64,000 nt of DNA from an uncultured Paracoccaceae bacterium (lineage in GTDB: Bacteria > Pseudomonadota > Alphaproteobacteria > Rhodobacterales > Rhodobacteraceae): NCBI GenBank assembly GCA_937138255.1, contig CAKZOU010000033.1:78622-142621 (forward strand), in the 5' to 3' direction. Within the stretch, counting starts at the first letter, position 1, and each line of letters begins with the position of its first letter. Below the pieces are notes generated by a model. It had not been told where the DNA came from. It saw only the letters and a list, made by a program, of their open reading frames with translations, and did not search any database. Positions 10,098 through 20,655 of the stretch are shown piece after piece. The position numbers were made by a program, and so were the translations under genes.

Positions 10098-11500
10098 GCG
10101 GTCCTTTTCAATCGCTCCGGCAATCCATGCGCCCAAGCGCTGATCGTGCCTGCGCCAAGGCATACGACGATATCGCCGGGCTTGGCCTCGGCCCGCACCA
10201 GCGCCTCGAGGCCGTTTTCATCGAGCACTGCCTCCGCATGGCGGTGTCCGTGCGCCGAGATGCCCGCCACCAGATCCTCGCGCGTCGCGCCGGGGATCGG
10301 CTCTTCGCCGGCGGCATAGACTTCGGCGATGCCCACCACGTCGGCGTCGTTGAAGCAGGAGCAGAAATCCTCAAAGAGATTGGACAGGCGCGAGTAGCGG
10401 TGCGGCTGGTGAACCGCGATCACGCGGCCTTCGGAGGCCTGCCGTGCGGCCTTCAGAACCGCGGCGATTTCAACGGGATGGTGGCCGTAGTCGTCGATGA
10501 TCGTCACTCCGCTTACCTCGCCCACCTTGGTGAACCGGCGGTTGACCCCGCCAAAGGCGGCCAAGGCGGCGCGGATCTCGTCTTTCCTCATGCCGAGGTG
10601 GCGGGCCACAGCGACCGCGGCCAAAGCGTTCGACACGTTGTGATCGCCCGGCATCGGCAGGGTGCAGCCCTCGATCACCTGATCCTCGGCCTGCAGCGCG
10701 ATGTCGAAGTGGGCCACGCCTTTGGCATAGCGCAGGTTCACCGCCCGCACATCGGCTTGGGCGTTGAAGCCGAAGGTCACCACACGGCGGTCGGTGATCT
10801 TGCCGACAAGCGACTGGACCTCGGGGTGATCGGTGCAGCAGACGGCGATGCCGTAGAAGGGGATGTTCGAGACGAAATCGGTGAAACCCTTGCGCAGGTT
10901 CTCGATCGTGCCCCAATGCTCCATGTGCTCGGGGTCGATGTTCGTCACGATGGCGATGGTCGCCGGAAGGCGGTTGAAGGTGCCGTCGCTTTCGTCGGCC
11001 TCGACCACCATCCACTCGCCCTGCCCCACGCGGGCGTTCGAGCCATAAGCATGGATGATGCCGCCGTTGACCACGGTCGGATCGAAATGGCCTGCGTCGA
11101 GAAGGGCGGCCACCATCGTCGTGGTGGTCGTTTTGCCGTGGGTGCCGGCCACCGCGACGTTGGACTTGAGCCGCATGAGTTCGGCCAGCATCTCGGCGCG
11201 GCGCACCACCGGCAGCTTGCGGCGGCGGGCTTCGTCAAGCTCTGGGTTGCCCTTCTTGATGGCGGAAGAGATCACCACAACGGCGGCGTTCTCGAGGTTC
11301 TCGGCCCGCTGGCCTTCGAAAACTTGCGCCCCCATTCCGGCAAGCCGGTCAGTGATCTTGGTGGCCTTCAGGTCCGAGCCCTGCACGGAATAGCCGTGAT
11401 TCAACAGAACCTCGGCGATCCCCGACATCCCGATCCCGCCGATGCCCACGAAATGGATCGGGCCGACATCGAGGGGAAGTTTGGTCGCGGCGGCGTTCAT
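10094..11500 (-). CDS. murC: UDP-N-acetylmuramate--L-alanine ligase MurC
   Basis: MurC adds L-alanine to UDP-MurNAc, the first amino-acid step of the peptidoglycan stem. The 468-residue protein has the Rossmann start [15 protein letters not shown], the ATP loop GTHGKTTT at residues 119-126, and the ADESDGTF motif. Length is typical. It overlaps murG upstream by 4 bases (ATGA) and the permease downstream by 4 bases, so it sits in a tightly coupled stretch. Confidence 0.97.
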   Translation of the reverse strand: MNAAATKLPLDVGPIHFVGIGGIGMSGIAEVLLNHGYSVQGSDLKATKITDRLAGMGAQVFEGQRAENLENAAVVVISSAIKKGNPELDEARRRKLPVVRRAEMLAELMRLKSNVAVAGTHGKTTTTTMVAALLDAGHFDPTVVNGGIIHAYGSNARVGQGEWMVVEADESDGTFNRLPATIAIVTNIDPEHMEHWGTIENLRKGFTDFVSNIPFYGIAVCCTDHPEVQSLVGKITDRRVVTFGFNAQADVRAVNLRYAKGVAHFDIALQAEDQVIEGCTLPMPGDHNVSNALAAVAVARHLGMRKDEIRAALAAFGGVNRRFTKVGEVSGVTIIDDYGHHPVEIAAVLKAARQASEGRVIAVHQPHRYSRLSNLFEDFCSCFNDADVVGIAEVYAAGEEPIPGATREDLVAGISAHGHRHAEAVLDENGLEALVRAEAKPGDIVVCLGAGTISAWAHGLPERLKRTA

Positions 11501-12597
11501 GCCTGGCTCCTTTGTCCGGCGAGCTCTTCGACGAGGGCTGCAAGCCGGTCTGTTGCATCGGGGCGGCCACAGCCCAAGGCGGCGGCGGCCATGGCGCCGG
11601 CCTTTTCCGGCGCGCCAAGGATCGCGGCTATCTGCGCGCTGAGGCCGGAGATATCAAGGGCGGATTCGGGAATGAGCACGGCTCCGCCGGCCTCGACCAT
11701 GGCGCGGGCGTTGGCGGTCTGCTCGTCGCGGATCGCGATGGCGAGGGGGATGAAGATCGCGGGCCGCCCGATGATCGAGATATCAGCGACGGTCGAGGCC
11801 CCCGAGCGGGCGATCACCAGCTGCGCCTCGGCGATGCGGCGGGGCATATCGGTGAAGAAGCTCAGGACCTCGGCGGAAAGGCCCGCCTCGGCATAAGCGG
11901 CGGTAACGCGCTCGATATCCTCGGGCCGCGCTTGGTGGAAGACGCGCACATGGCGGCGCAAGGCGTCGGGCAGGGCCGCGAGCGCGGGCGGAACCATGTC
12001 CGACAAAAGCCGCGCCGCTTGGCTGCCGCCGGTGACGAGGATCGCCATCGGGTAATCGCCCGGCGGGATATAGCCGGCGCCCGCCCTATCAAGGATCGCA
12101 GAGCGGACCGGATTGCCGGTGTGGATGCCGTCGAGCCCCTTCGGCAAAGCCGTCGGCCAAGTGCCGCAAGCCACCTTGTCCACCCGCCGCGCGAAAACCT
12201 GATTGACCCGCCCCAGAACCCCGTTCTGCTCGTGGATCATCCGCGGCACGCGCAGGGCCCAAGCCGCCGCCATCGCCGGGATCGCCGGATAGCCGCCAAA
12301 GCCCACGACAGCCGAAGGCCGATCCGCCAGCATCCGCCATTTCGCGGCCCCAATGCCGGCGATAATGCGGAACGGCACGAGGAGTTTGGCGGCAATACCA
12401 CCCCGCGCGAAAGTGGCACTCGCCACTTGAGTGACCTCGACCTCGTTAGGGAAGCCCCCCGCATAGCGTGCGCCGCGCGCGTCGGTCGAAAGCTTCACCC
12501 GCCAGCCGCGTTTCACCATCTCCTCGGCCAGGGCCTGAGCGGGAAACATATGCCCGCCGGTGCCTCCGGCAGCGATGACGAGAAGCGGCGCGGCCAT
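11497..12597 (-). CDS. murG: Lipid II synthase MurG
   Basis: MurG transfers GlcNAc from UDP-GlcNAc to lipid I on the cytoplasmic face of the membrane. The 366-residue GT-B protein starts with [16 protein letters not shown] (GGTGGH at residues 11-16) and has the acceptor and donor sites [12 protein letters not shown] and [12 protein letters not shown]. The frame is open well upstream, but the ATG at 12597 shares one base with the ftsW stop (TGATG) and gives the family N-terminus. It overlaps murC by 4 bases. Confidence 0.97.
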   Translation of the reverse strand: MAAPLLVIAAGGTGGHMFPAQALAEEMVKRGWRVKLSTDARGARYAGGFPNEVEVTQVASATFARGGIAAKLLVPFRIIAGIGAAKWRMLADRPSAVVGFGGYPAIPAMAAAWALRVPRMIHEQNGVLGRVNQVFARRVDKVACGTWPTALPKGLDGIHTGNPVRSAILDRAGAGYIPPGDYPMAILVTGGSQAARLLSDMVPPALAALPDALRRHVRVFHQARPEDIERVTAAYAEAGLSAEVLSFFTDMPRRIAEAQLVIARSGASTVADISIIGRPAIFIPLAIAIRDEQTANARAMVEAGGAVLIPESALDISGLSAQIAAILGAPEKAGAMAAAALGCGRPDATDRLAALVEELAGQRSQA

Positions 12598-13763
12598 CAG
12601 TGGCCCCGGCGCGAGAGGATATCGCCCATCTTGCCCTGCGGGCGCGAGCGGGTGAAGGCCAAGAGCATCCCCACCATCACGCCGCCCGCAATGAGCGACG
12701 AGCCACCGTAGGAGACGAACGGCAGGGTCATGCCCTTGGCGGGCAGAAGGCGCACGGCCACGCCCATATTGATCATCGCCTGCACGCCGAAGGCGCAGGC
12801 CAGGCCGGTTCCGGCGATGCGGATAAAGGGATCCCGCTCGCCCATCAACCGCGCGAGCGAGCGGGTGACGATAACCATATAAAGGACAATGATCGCCAGC
12901 ACGCAGACAAGGCCATATTCCTCGGCCGCCACCGCGATGATGAAATCCGTATGGGCATCGGGAAGCGACCACTTCACCTGCCCCTCGCCCACGCCCACCC
13001 CGAAGAACCCGCCTTCGCGGATGGCATTGGCCGCATAGCCAAGCTGGGTCCGGGGATCGACCTCGGGGTTGAGAAAGCCGTCGATCCGGCGGGCGAAATG
13101 CTCGGAGCTGTTGTAGGCGAAAACGCCTGAGCCGATCACGAGGCCAGTCACGCCAAAGATGAGAAACATCGGCGCACCGGCGACAAAATACATCACGCCC
13201 CAGGCAAAGACGATCAGCGCCGCCTGCCCGAAATCGGGCTGCAAGGCCAGCATCAGGCAGATCGCAACGGTGAGCGCGAAAGAATAGGTCTTGCCCGGCG
13301 GCCCGCCGATCTCATAGCTCGCCGCCATCAGCCAGGCCGCCACAACGATGAACACCGGCTTGAGGAACTCGGACGGCTGCACCGAGGCAAAGCCCAGCGA
13401 ATACCAGCGCACCGCACCCTTGCCGAAATCCGTACCGAGGATAGGCAGAAGCGCCAGCGCGACGAACGCCCCGAGAAACCCGAGGACCGCCAGCCGCCGC
13501 ACAAGGCGGGGCGACATCATCGAGGTGACGATCATCACCGTGATCGCCATGCCGCCGAAAGCCGCCTGACGTGTGACATAGTAGAAGGGCGCAAGGCCAT
13601 TGCGTTCGGCCAAGGGCGGCGAGGCGGCAAGGCCTAGCAAGAGGCCGATCCCAAAGAGGATCAGGATGCAGGACATCGTCCATCTGTCGATGGTGCGCCA
13701 CCACCGCGGAATGATCGGATCGCCGGTCTGTGCCGGCGCGGTGCCATAGACCATTTCAGTCAT
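12597..13763 (-). CDS. ftsW: SEDS glycosyltransferase FtsW
   Basis: FtsW polymerises lipid II into septal glycan together with its partner PBP FtsI. The 388-residue protein is polytopic (about 10 TM segments) and has the SEDS signatures [15 protein letters not shown] and [11 protein letters not shown] near the C-terminus. Its upstream neighbour in the cluster is murD, but a plus-strand flavoprotein gene separates them. ftsW therefore probably has its own promoter in 13764-13903. It ends in a one-base overlap with murG. Confidence 0.96.
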   Translation of the reverse strand: MTEMVYGTAPAQTGDPIIPRWWRTIDRWTMSCILILFGIGLLLGLAASPPLAERNGLAPFYYVTRQAAFGGMAITVMIVTSMMSPRLVRRLAVLGFLGAFVALALLPILGTDFGKGAVRWYSLGFASVQPSEFLKPVFIVVAAWLMAASYEIGGPPGKTYSFALTVAICLMLALQPDFGQAALIVFAWGVMYFVAGAPMFLIFGVTGLVIGSGVFAYNSSEHFARRIDGFLNPEVDPRTQLGYAANAIREGGFFGVGVGEGQVKWSLPDAHTDFIIAVAAEEYGLVCVLAIIVLYMVIVTRSLARLMGERDPFIRIAGTGLACAFGVQAMINMGVAVRLLPAKGMTLPFVSYGGSSLIAGGVMVGMLLAFTRSRPQGKMGDILSRRGH

Positions 13764-13903
13764 GGATAGGGTCCGCCTGCTGCCTCTTTTGCCCGTTTAC
13801 CGGGTCTCGCGGCCAGACTAGCCGCTCGTGGCCACGATTTCCAGAGAAATAGGCCGGATCAGCGGCCTTGCGCCGAGCGCGGATTCGCGGCAGGCGGGGG
13901 GGT

Positions 13904-15088
13904 ATGGAAGTCCAGACACTCATCCTTGGCGCCGGCGCGGCTGGCATGTTTTGCGCGGCCCACGCGGGGCCTGGCGCCTTGGTCGTCGATCACGCACGCG
14001 CACCGGGCGAAAAGATCCGCATTTCCGGCGGCGGGCGCTGCAATTTCACCAACCGCGACCTGACCTTCGCCAACTTCCTCTCCGAGAACCGGCATTTCCA
14101 CAAATCGGCCCTGTCGCGCTATACCCCGCAGGATTTCGTCGCCCTGATCGAACGCCACGGCATCCGCTGGCACGAAAAGACGCTGGGCCAGCTCTTCTGC
14201 GACACCTCCGCCAAAGAGATCGTCGCCATGCTGCGCGCGGAGATGGCGAAGGCGGGCGCCAACCTCTGGCTCGAGACCGAGATCGGCGCGATCTCCCACG
14301 ATGGCACCGCCTTCCGCGTGACCCTGCGACGCGACGGGCGCGAGAGCCGGATCACCGCCCGCAATCTCGTCGTCGCTACGGGGGGCAAGTCGATCCCCAA
14401 GATGGGCGCCACGGGCCTTGCCTACCGCATCGCGGCGGACTTCGGCCTGCGCCTGACCGAGACCCGCCCAGGCCTCGTCCCCTTTACCTTCGAGGGCGAG
14501 CGCTTCCGCCCCCTCGCCGGCGTGGCCCTGCCCGTCCGCATGACCGCCGCCAAGGGCCCCGCTTTTGAGGAGGCCATGCTCTTCACCCATCGCGGCCTCT
14601 CGGGCCCCGCGACCCTGCAGGCCTCGTCCTACTGGCGCGAGGGCGAAGAGATCACGGTCGATCTGACGCCCGGCATCGACCTCGCCGAGCGCCTCAAAGC
14701 CGCCCGCCGCGAGGCCCCGCGCAAGAACATGACGACGATCCTCACCCAATCCTTCCCGGCCCGCGTCATCGACCATCTGGAGAGCGATATGGACCTGACG
14801 GGCAACGCCGCCGAATGGTCGGACAAGCGGATCGCCGGTCTTGTGGACGCCCTGCGCCACTGGTGCCTGACCCCCTCCGGCACGGAAGGCTACCGCACCG
14901 CCGAAGTGACCGTGGGCGGCATCGACACCCGCGATCTGGACTCGGCCACGATGATGGCCCGCGCCGTCCCCGGCCTTTATTTCATTGGTGAATGCGTGGA
15001 TGTGACCGGTTGGCTCGGCGGCTACAATTTCCAATGGGCCTGGTCCTCGGCCTTCGCCGCAGGGGCCGCGATCCGCGCGCGCGCCTAG
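13904..15088 (+). CDS. HI0933/BaiN-family flavoprotein (opposite strand within dcw)
   Basis: The 394-residue product belongs to the HI0933 (YhiN/BaiN) family of FAD-dependent oxidoreductases. It has the dinucleotide motif [13 protein letters not shown] near the N-terminus, the family-specific [11 protein letters not shown] segment, [16 protein letters not shown], and the C-terminal [21 protein letters not shown] motif. The substrate is unknown. The ATG at 13904 follows a run of seven G residues that can act as a ribosome binding site. It is the only plus-strand gene in the dcw cluster, divergent from ftsW and convergent with murD, sharing a CTAG stop tetramer (15085-15088). Confidence 0.88.
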   Translation: MEVQTLILGAGAAGMFCAAHAGPGALVVDHARAPGEKIRISGGGRCNFTNRDLTFANFLSENRHFHKSALSRYTPQDFVALIERHGIRWHEKTLGQLFCDTSAKEIVAMLRAEMAKAGANLWLETEIGAISHDGTAFRVTLRRDGRESRITARNLVVATGGKSIPKMGATGLAYRIAADFGLRLTETRPGLVPFTFEGERFRPLAGVALPVRMTAAKGPAFEEAMLFTHRGLSGPATLQASSYWREGEEITVDLTPGIDLAERLKAARREAPRKNMTTILTQSFPARVIDHLESDMDLTGNAAEWSDKRIAGLVDALRHWCLTPSGTEGYRTAEVTVGGIDTRDLDSATMMARAVPGLYFIGECVDVTGWLGGYNFQWAWSSAFAAGAAIRARA

Positions 15089-16485
15089 CCGAGCGCCGCC
15101 CGAACCCGCGCCGCGAAATCCTCGCCGCGTTTCTCGAAATTGTCATACTGGTCGAAGCTCGCGCAGGCCGGCGCCAGAAGCACGACCTCGCCCGCCTGGG
15201 CCTCGGCCATGGCCTTGGCCACAGCCACCTCCATCGTGCCGCAGACCTCGGCCTCGACCCCCGGCAATTGCCGCGCGAAATCGGCGGCCTCGCGGCCGAT
15301 CACATAGGCCTTGGCCACATGGCCCAGATGCGGGATCAGCCCGCCAAGCCCGCCTTCCTTCTGCAAGCCGCCGCAAATCCAGCGGATCTTGTCGAAAGCC
15401 GCGAGCGCCTTGGCCGCGCTATCAACGTTGGTGGCCTTACTGTCATTCACATAGCGCACCCCACCCGCCTCGGCGATCAGCTGGCTCCGATGCGGCAGGC
15501 CCGGAAAGCTCGCGAACGCCGCCTCGATCGCCTTCGGCCCGATCCCGAGCGTCCGGCATGCCGCATAGGCCGCACAGGCGTTCTGGTGGTTATGCGCCCC
15601 CGGCAGCCCGGCAATAGTCCGCAGGTCGATCGAGGCCACCTGCCGCCCCTTGCGCGTCTCGGCAAGAAACCCCTTGCGGGCGAAAACGTTCCACCCCTCG
15701 CCGCCCAGCTTCTGCCCAGAGGACACGCGGATCACCCGATCATCGCCCATCCCCTCGGCCATCTGGCCCGCGAGAAACCGTCCCTCGTTCTCGTCCACCC
15801 CGATTACAGCCCGATCCGGCCCGCCCTCGGCAAAAAGCCGGCGCTTGGCCGCGAAATAGCCCCCCAGCCCCGCGTGCCGATCCAGATGATCCGGCGAGAT
15901 ATTCGTCAGAACCGCCACATCCGGCGTGAGCGACCGCGCCAGCTCCGTCTGATAGGACGAGAGCTCCAACACCACCACCTCGCCATCCCGCGCCGGCGCA
16001 AGATCGAGAACCCCCCGCCCGATATTGCCCGCAAGCTGCGTCGGCCGCCCGGCCTCGGTCAGGATGTGATGAATGAGCGCCGATGTCGTCGACTTGCCGT
16101 TCGATCCGGTCACCGCAATCACCCGCGGCGTCACCTCGAAATCGTCCCACTCATGCCCGCCGAACGAGCGGAAGAAGAGACCGACGTCATTGTCCACCGG
16201 CACCCCCGCCTCCCAGGCGGCGGCAATCGCCGGATGCGGTGCTGGATAAAGATGCGGAATGCCCGGCGAAGTAATCAGCGCGGCCACGCCCTCCAGCGCC
16301 CCGTGCCGCGTGAAATCGACCAAAGCGATCCCCGCCGCCTCCGCCGCCTCGCGCGCCTGCACCCCGTCGTCCCAGGCAATCACCTCGGCCCCGCCCGCTT
16401 CCAAAGCGGCCACAGTCGCCTTGCCCGAGCGCCCAAGGCCCAAGACCGCGACTTTCCTATTTTCAAAGCCTCTGACCGGAATCAT
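15085..16485 (-). CDS. murD: UDP-N-acetylmuramoylalanine--D-glutamate ligase MurD
   Basis: MurD adds D-glutamate to UDP-MurNAc-L-Ala. From the ATG at 16485 the protein has 466 residues, with [13 protein letters not shown] at the N-terminus, the ATP loop GSNGKSTT at 127-134, and the C-terminal YVNDSKATN and [15 protein letters not shown] signatures of the family. The chosen start has GGAGG five bases upstream; an earlier in-frame ATG at 16545 has no such site. It follows mraY after 109 bases that hold a dispersed repeat. Confidence 0.97.
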   Translation of the reverse strand: MIPVRGFENRKVAVLGLGRSGKATVAALEAGGAEVIAWDDGVQAREAAEAAGIALVDFTRHGALEGVAALITSPGIPHLYPAPHPAIAAAWEAGVPVDNDVGLFFRSFGGHEWDDFEVTPRVIAVTGSNGKSTTSALIHHILTEAGRPTQLAGNIGRGVLDLAPARDGEVVVLELSSYQTELARSLTPDVAVLTNISPDHLDRHAGLGGYFAAKRRLFAEGGPDRAVIGVDENEGRFLAGQMAEGMGDDRVIRVSSGQKLGGEGWNVFARKGFLAETRKGRQVASIDLRTIAGLPGAHNHQNACAAYAACRTLGIGPKAIEAAFASFPGLPHRSQLIAEAGGVRYVNDSKATNVDSAAKALAAFDKIRWICGGLQKEGGLGGLIPHLGHVAKAYVIGREAADFARQLPGVEAEVCGTMEVAVAKAMAEAQAGEVVLLAPACASFDQYDNFEKRGEDFAARVRAALG

Positions 16486-16543
16486 CCTTGCCTCCGCATA
16501 TCTGGCGATCCTGCCGCGCCGCGCCCCGAAGCGACAAGGCCCC

Positions 16544-16594
16544 ATTTCTTTTGGCCGAAAATACTCCGGGGAGCGCGAGGGGCTGGCCCCTCGC
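16544..16594. repeat. Dispersed intergenic element, copy A
   Basis: A 28-base block (16544-16571, beginning ATTTCTTTTGGCC and ending ATACTCCGGGG) is followed by the hairpin GCGAGGGGC / GCCCCTCGC (16575-16594). A second copy lies at 42432, matching at 26 of 28 positions and also joined to a GC hairpin. Here the hairpin directly follows the mraY stop, so on the minus strand it could act as a 3' end or processing element for mraY. Confidence 0.7.
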
Positions 16595-17677
16595 CTAGCG
16601 GATCTTCAGGGTCGCCAGACCGATCATCGCCAGAATGAGCGAGATGATCCAGAACCGGATCACGATCTGCGGCTCCGACCAGCCCTTCTTCTCATAATGG
16701 TGATGGATCGGCGCCATCAGAAACACCCGCTTGCCGGTGCGCTTGAAATACAGGACCTGAATGATCACGCTCAGCGCCTCGACCACGAAAAGGCCCCCCA
16801 CAATCGCCAGAACGATCTCGTGCTTCGTCGCCACCGCAATCGCGCCCAAGGCCCCGCCAAGGGCTAGGCTGCCGGTGTCGCCCATGAACACCGCCGCAGG
16901 CGGCGCGTTATACCAAAGAAAGCCAAGTCCGCCGCCAATGAGCGCCGCGCAGAAAATCAGGATTTCGCCTGTATCGGGCACATAGTGGACCTCGAGATAG
17001 CTCGTAAAGTCGACCCGACCCACGGCATAGGCGATCACCCCGAAAGCCCCCGCCGCAATCATCACCGGCATGATCGCCAGGCCATCAAGGCCGTCCGTCA
17101 AGTTCACCGCATTCGCCGCGCCAACGATCACAATCACCGCGAAAGGCACGAAGAGCACGCCCAGATTGACGAGCGTATCCTTGAAGATCGGCAAGGCAAG
17201 CTGGTTGGTCAGACCCTCGGGATGCAGGCTCGCGCCCCAATAGCCCGCGACCGCCGCGACGAGGAGACCGAGCAGCATCCGAACCTTGCCCGAAACCCCC
17301 GCGGTCGTCTGTTTGGACACCTTCGCATAATCGTCGGCAAAGCCGATGGCCGCGAAGGAGAGCGTCACGAAAAGAACCATCCAGACATATTGGTTATCGA
17401 GCCGTGCCCAGAGAAGTGTCGCAACGGTCAGCGCCGCGATGATCAAGAGCCCGCCCATGGTCGGCGTTCCCGCCTTGACGAAATGCCCCTCGGGCCCGTC
17501 CGAGCGGATCGGCTGGCCCTTGCCTTGCTTGCGGCGCAGAACATTGATCAGCGGACGTCCGAACATGAAGCCAAAGAGAAGCGCGGTCAGAAACGACCCA
17601 CCGGCCCGGAAGGTGATGTAGCGGAAGAGGTTGAAGGCGTCGCCACCATCGGAAAGGGCTGTGAGCCAGTAAAGCAT
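16595..17677 (-). CDS. mraY: Phospho-N-acetylmuramoyl-pentapeptide transferase MraY
   Basis: MraY moves phospho-MurNAc-pentapeptide onto undecaprenyl phosphate, making lipid I in the inner membrane. The 360-residue protein has the same length as the E. coli enzyme and about 10 TM segments. It carries the signatures [19 protein letters not shown], the catalytic [13 protein letters not shown], and the HHHYEKKGW loop. The ATG at 17677 comes four bases after the murF stop. An upstream in-frame start would lie inside murF and is less likely. Confidence 0.97.
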   Translation of the reverse strand: MLYWLTALSDGGDAFNLFRYITFRAGGSFLTALLFGFMFGRPLINVLRRKQGKGQPIRSDGPEGHFVKAGTPTMGGLLIIAALTVATLLWARLDNQYVWMVLFVTLSFAAIGFADDYAKVSKQTTAGVSGKVRMLLGLLVAAVAGYWGASLHPEGLTNQLALPIFKDTLVNLGVLFVPFAVIVIVGAANAVNLTDGLDGLAIMPVMIAAGAFGVIAYAVGRVDFTSYLEVHYVPDTGEILIFCAALIGGGLGFLWYNAPPAAVFMGDTGSLALGGALGAIAVATKHEIVLAIVGGLFVVEALSVIIQVLYFKRTGKRVFLMAPIHHHYEKKGWSEPQIVIRFWIISLILAMIGLATLKIR

Positions 17678-17681
17678 GGGA

Positions 17682-19124
17682 TCAGGTCTCGGTTTCAGGG
17701 TTCGGGCTGCGTTGCCCCAATTTGCGCAGAACGTCAACGACAAGGCTGACCTTGCTGCCCTTGGAGCCTTTCACCAGTACCACGTCGCCCGCATCGACGC
17801 AGCGGTGCACTTCGGGAAGAATATCCTGCACGCTCTCGACCCAGCGCCCGCGCGCGGCCTCGGGCAGCGCCTCGTAAAGCGCCCGCATCCTTGGTCCGAC
17901 ACAATGGACGACCGTGACCGCAGGCATCGAAGGATCAGCGGCCAGGGCGGCGTGCAGCTCGGTCTCGGTTGGCCCGAGCTCCAGCATATCGCCAAGAATG
18001 GCGATGCGGCGGCCCTTTACCAGACGGCCAACCCCATCGCGGGGCTTGCTCGCGGCAAGGACTTCCAGAGCCGCGGTCATCGAGGTCGGATTGGCATTGA
18101 AAGCATCGTCGATGAGTTCGAGGTATTCGCCCTGCCGCGCCGGATCGAGGGTGATCTCCTCGCGCGTGCCGCGGCCCGCGGGCGGGGCCCAGGCCGCCAG
18201 ATCGAGCAGCGCCTGCGCCAGATCGAGGCCGAGCGCCTCGACCACCGCCAGAACCCCCATCGCATTGGTCGCGAAATGCCGCCCCTCGGAGGCGACCTTG
18301 AGGAGGACGGGCTGCCCCCCCGCAACGCCCCGCGCCACTGTCACGCCGGGATGGAGGGCGAGGTCGGTGATCCGGTAGGCCGCCCCGTCGCCCTGCCCGA
18401 AACTCACGATCCGCGCCGATTGCGCCTCGGCGGCGGCGCGCAGGATCGGCGTCACTTTGAGGTCGGAGTTGATGACGGCTGTGCCGCCCGCCTCAAGCCC
18501 CTCGAAGATCGCCGCCTTTTCGCGGGCGATCCCCTCGATCGATGCGAAGGCTTCCAAATGCGCGGCGGCAACCGTTGTGATCATCGCCACATCCGGCCGC
18601 GCGATCCGCGCCAACGGGGCAATCTCGCCGGGGTGGTTCATGCCGATCTCGATCACGGCAAACTCCGTCCCGACCGGCATCCGCGCCAAGGTCAGCGGCA
18701 CGCCCCAGTGGTTGTTATAGCTCGCCTCGGCCGCATGGGTCCGCCCCTGCCCCGACAGCACGGCGCGCAGCATCTCCTTGGTCGAGGTCTTGCCGACCGA
18801 GCCGGTCACGCCCACGACCTTGGCCGCCGAACGCGCCCGGGCGGCGCGTCCAAGCGCCTCAAGCGCGGTCTGCACATCCGCGACGATCAGGAGCGGCGCG
18901 GCCTCGGTCAGACCTTCGGGGATGCGGGAGACCAGCGCGGCGGACGCGCCCTTCTCAAGCGCCTGAGCCACGAAATCATGCCCGTCACGGGCGGCGCTCA
19001 GAGCGACGAAGAGATCGCCGGGCTGGATCGTGCGGGTGTCGATGGACACCCCATGCGCCACCCAATCGGCGGTGCTTCGCCCGCGCGTCGCGGCGGCGGC
19101 CTCGGAAGAGGTCCAGAGCGCCAT
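17682..19124 (-). CDS. murF: UDP-MurNAc-tripeptide--D-Ala-D-Ala ligase MurF
   Basis: MurF attaches the D-Ala-D-Ala made by Ddl, completing the pentapeptide precursor. The 480-residue protein shows [16 protein letters not shown] (the N-terminal UDP-binding region), the ATP loop GSVGKTST at residues 108-115, and the [11 protein letters not shown] motif. Its ATG shares one base with the murE stop (TGATG), so translation is coupled. Confidence 0.97.
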   Translation of the reverse strand: MALWTSSEAAAATRGRSTADWVAHGVSIDTRTIQPGDLFVALSAARDGHDFVAQALEKGASAALVSRIPEGLTEAAPLLIVADVQTALEALGRAARARSAAKVVGVTGSVGKTSTKEMLRAVLSGQGRTHAAEASYNNHWGVPLTLARMPVGTEFAVIEIGMNHPGEIAPLARIARPDVAMITTVAAAHLEAFASIEGIAREKAAIFEGLEAGGTAVINSDLKVTPILRAAAEAQSARIVSFGQGDGAAYRITDLALHPGVTVARGVAGGQPVLLKVASEGRHFATNAMGVLAVVEALGLDLAQALLDLAAWAPPAGRGTREEITLDPARQGEYLELIDDAFNANPTSMTAALEVLAASKPRDGVGRLVKGRRIAILGDMLELGPTETELHAALAADPSMPAVTVVHCVGPRMRALYEALPEAARGRWVESVQDILPEVHRCVDAGDVVLVKGSKGSKVSLVVDVLRKLGQRSPNPETET

Positions 19125-20641
19125 CAGATCGTCCCCTCAAGCGCGGCCACGGCAATACTCGCCTGCTCGGCATCATCGAAAGGCAGCGTCTGGTCGCCGA
19201 TGATCTGGCCGCTCTCGTGCCCCTTGCCGCAAATGAGAAGCGCATCGCCCGGCCCGAGCGCATCGACGCCGATGAGGATCGCCTTGGCGCGGTCGCCCAC
19301 CTCTTCGATCCGCGCCTCGGTGCCGGCGTCCATCGCCCCTGCCATGACGGCGGCCCGGATCGAGGCCGGATCTTCGCTGCGCGGATTGTCGTCAGTGACG
19401 ATCACATGATCGGCGTTCCGCGCCGCTGCCGCCCCCATCAGGGGCCGCTTGCCACGATCCCGGTCGCCGCCCGCGCCGACAATTGCGATGATCCGGCCCA
19501 GAACATGCGGGCGGATCGCCTTCAGCGCGGTTTCCACCGCGTCGGGCGTATGGGCGTAATCGACATAGACCGCCGCCCCGTTCTTGCGGGTGGCGGCCAG
19601 CTGCATTCGCCCCCGCACAGTCGACAGGCGGGCCAGCGCGTGGAAGACCTCGTCGGGATCGCTCCCCGCGCCAATCGCCAAGGCGGCGGCAACGGCCACG
19701 TTCGACGCCTGAAAGCCACCGACGAGCTTAAGCCGGACAACCCAAGGCTTGCCCTTGTAGACAAGGCGCAGGGTCTGGCCGGTGGCATCGAAATGCTGCC
19801 CCGCCAGGCAGAGGTCGGCCGCAACGTCATGGCCCACGGTGATCACCGGATGGCCCGCCGCGCGGGCGATCTCGGCCACCTCCGCCCCGCGCGGGTCGTC
19901 GAGATTGACGATGGCGGTGCCCTCCGGCGGCAGGACACGGGTGAAAAGGCCCATCTTGGCGGCGAAATAGGCGTCAAAGGTCTGGTGATAATCGAGGTGG
20001 TCTTGGGTGAAATTGGTGAAGGCTGCGGCGGCAAGTTGCACGCCATCAAGGCGGCGCTGGTCAAGCCCGTGGCTCGACGCCTCCATCGCCATATGCGTGA
20101 CACCCGCCTTCGCGGCCTCGGCCATGACCCGGTGCAGGGTGATCGGTTCGGGCGTCGTGTGGCGCAAGGCATAAGTCCAGGCGCCTTCAACGCCAGTCGT
20201 TCCGATATTCACCGCCTTCTCGCCCATATCCTCCCAGATCTGGCGGCAGAAAGTGGCGACCGAGGTCTTGCCGTTGGTGCCGGTCACGGCCACGGCGGTT
20301 GCGGGCTGGGCGCCGAACCAGAGGGCGGCGGCATTGGCGAGGGTCTGGCGCGGGTCTTCGGCGACGACAAGCGCAATGCCCGCGGCGTGGGCTTTTGTCC
20401 GCAGGCGCGCCGCGCCTTCCGCATCCGTGAGGATCGCCGAGGCGCCCCGTTCGATCGCGGTCACGGCAAACTCGGCCCCATGGACCCTGCTTCCGGGCAG
20501 CGCTGCAAAGAGATAGCCGGCATCGACCTCGCGGCTGTCGACGGCAAGCCCTGTGACGACCGCTTGCAGCCCGCCCTCGGCCCGAAGCCCGAGATCACCA
20601 AGTGAGGCCCGCCTTTGCGCCGGACTTGCCTTGCCTGCCAT
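19124..20641 (-). CDS. murE: UDP-MurNAc-L-Ala-D-Glu--meso-diaminopimelate ligase MurE
   Basis: MurE adds the third stem residue. The 505-residue protein has VDSREVDAGYLFAALPG, the ATP loop GTNGKTS at 121-127, and the DNPR motif at 418-421. In this family DNPR marks specificity for meso-diaminopimelate rather than lysine, as expected of a Gram-negative organism. It begins 14 bases after the ftsI stop and overlaps murF by one base. Confidence 0.97.
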   Translation of the reverse strand: MAGKASPAQRRASLGDLGLRAEGGLQAVVTGLAVDSREVDAGYLFAALPGSRVHGAEFAVTAIERGASAILTDAEGAARLRTKAHAAGIALVVAEDPRQTLANAAALWFGAQPATAVAVTGTNGKTSVATFCRQIWEDMGEKAVNIGTTGVEGAWTYALRHTTPEPITLHRVMAEAAKAGVTHMAMEASSHGLDQRRLDGVQLAAAAFTNFTQDHLDYHQTFDAYFAAKMGLFTRVLPPEGTAIVNLDDPRGAEVAEIARAAGHPVITVGHDVAADLCLAGQHFDATGQTLRLVYKGKPWVVRLKLVGGFQASNVAVAAALAIGAGSDPDEVFHALARLSTVRGRMQLAATRKNGAAVYVDYAHTPDAVETALKAIRPHVLGRIIAIVGAGGDRDRGKRPLMGAAAARNADHVIVTDDNPRSEDPASIRAAVMAGAMDAGTEARIEEVGDRAKAILIGVDALGPGDALLICGKGHESGQIIGDQTLPFDDAEQASIAVAALEGTI

Positions 20642-20655
20642 TTTGCCCCCGCCGT

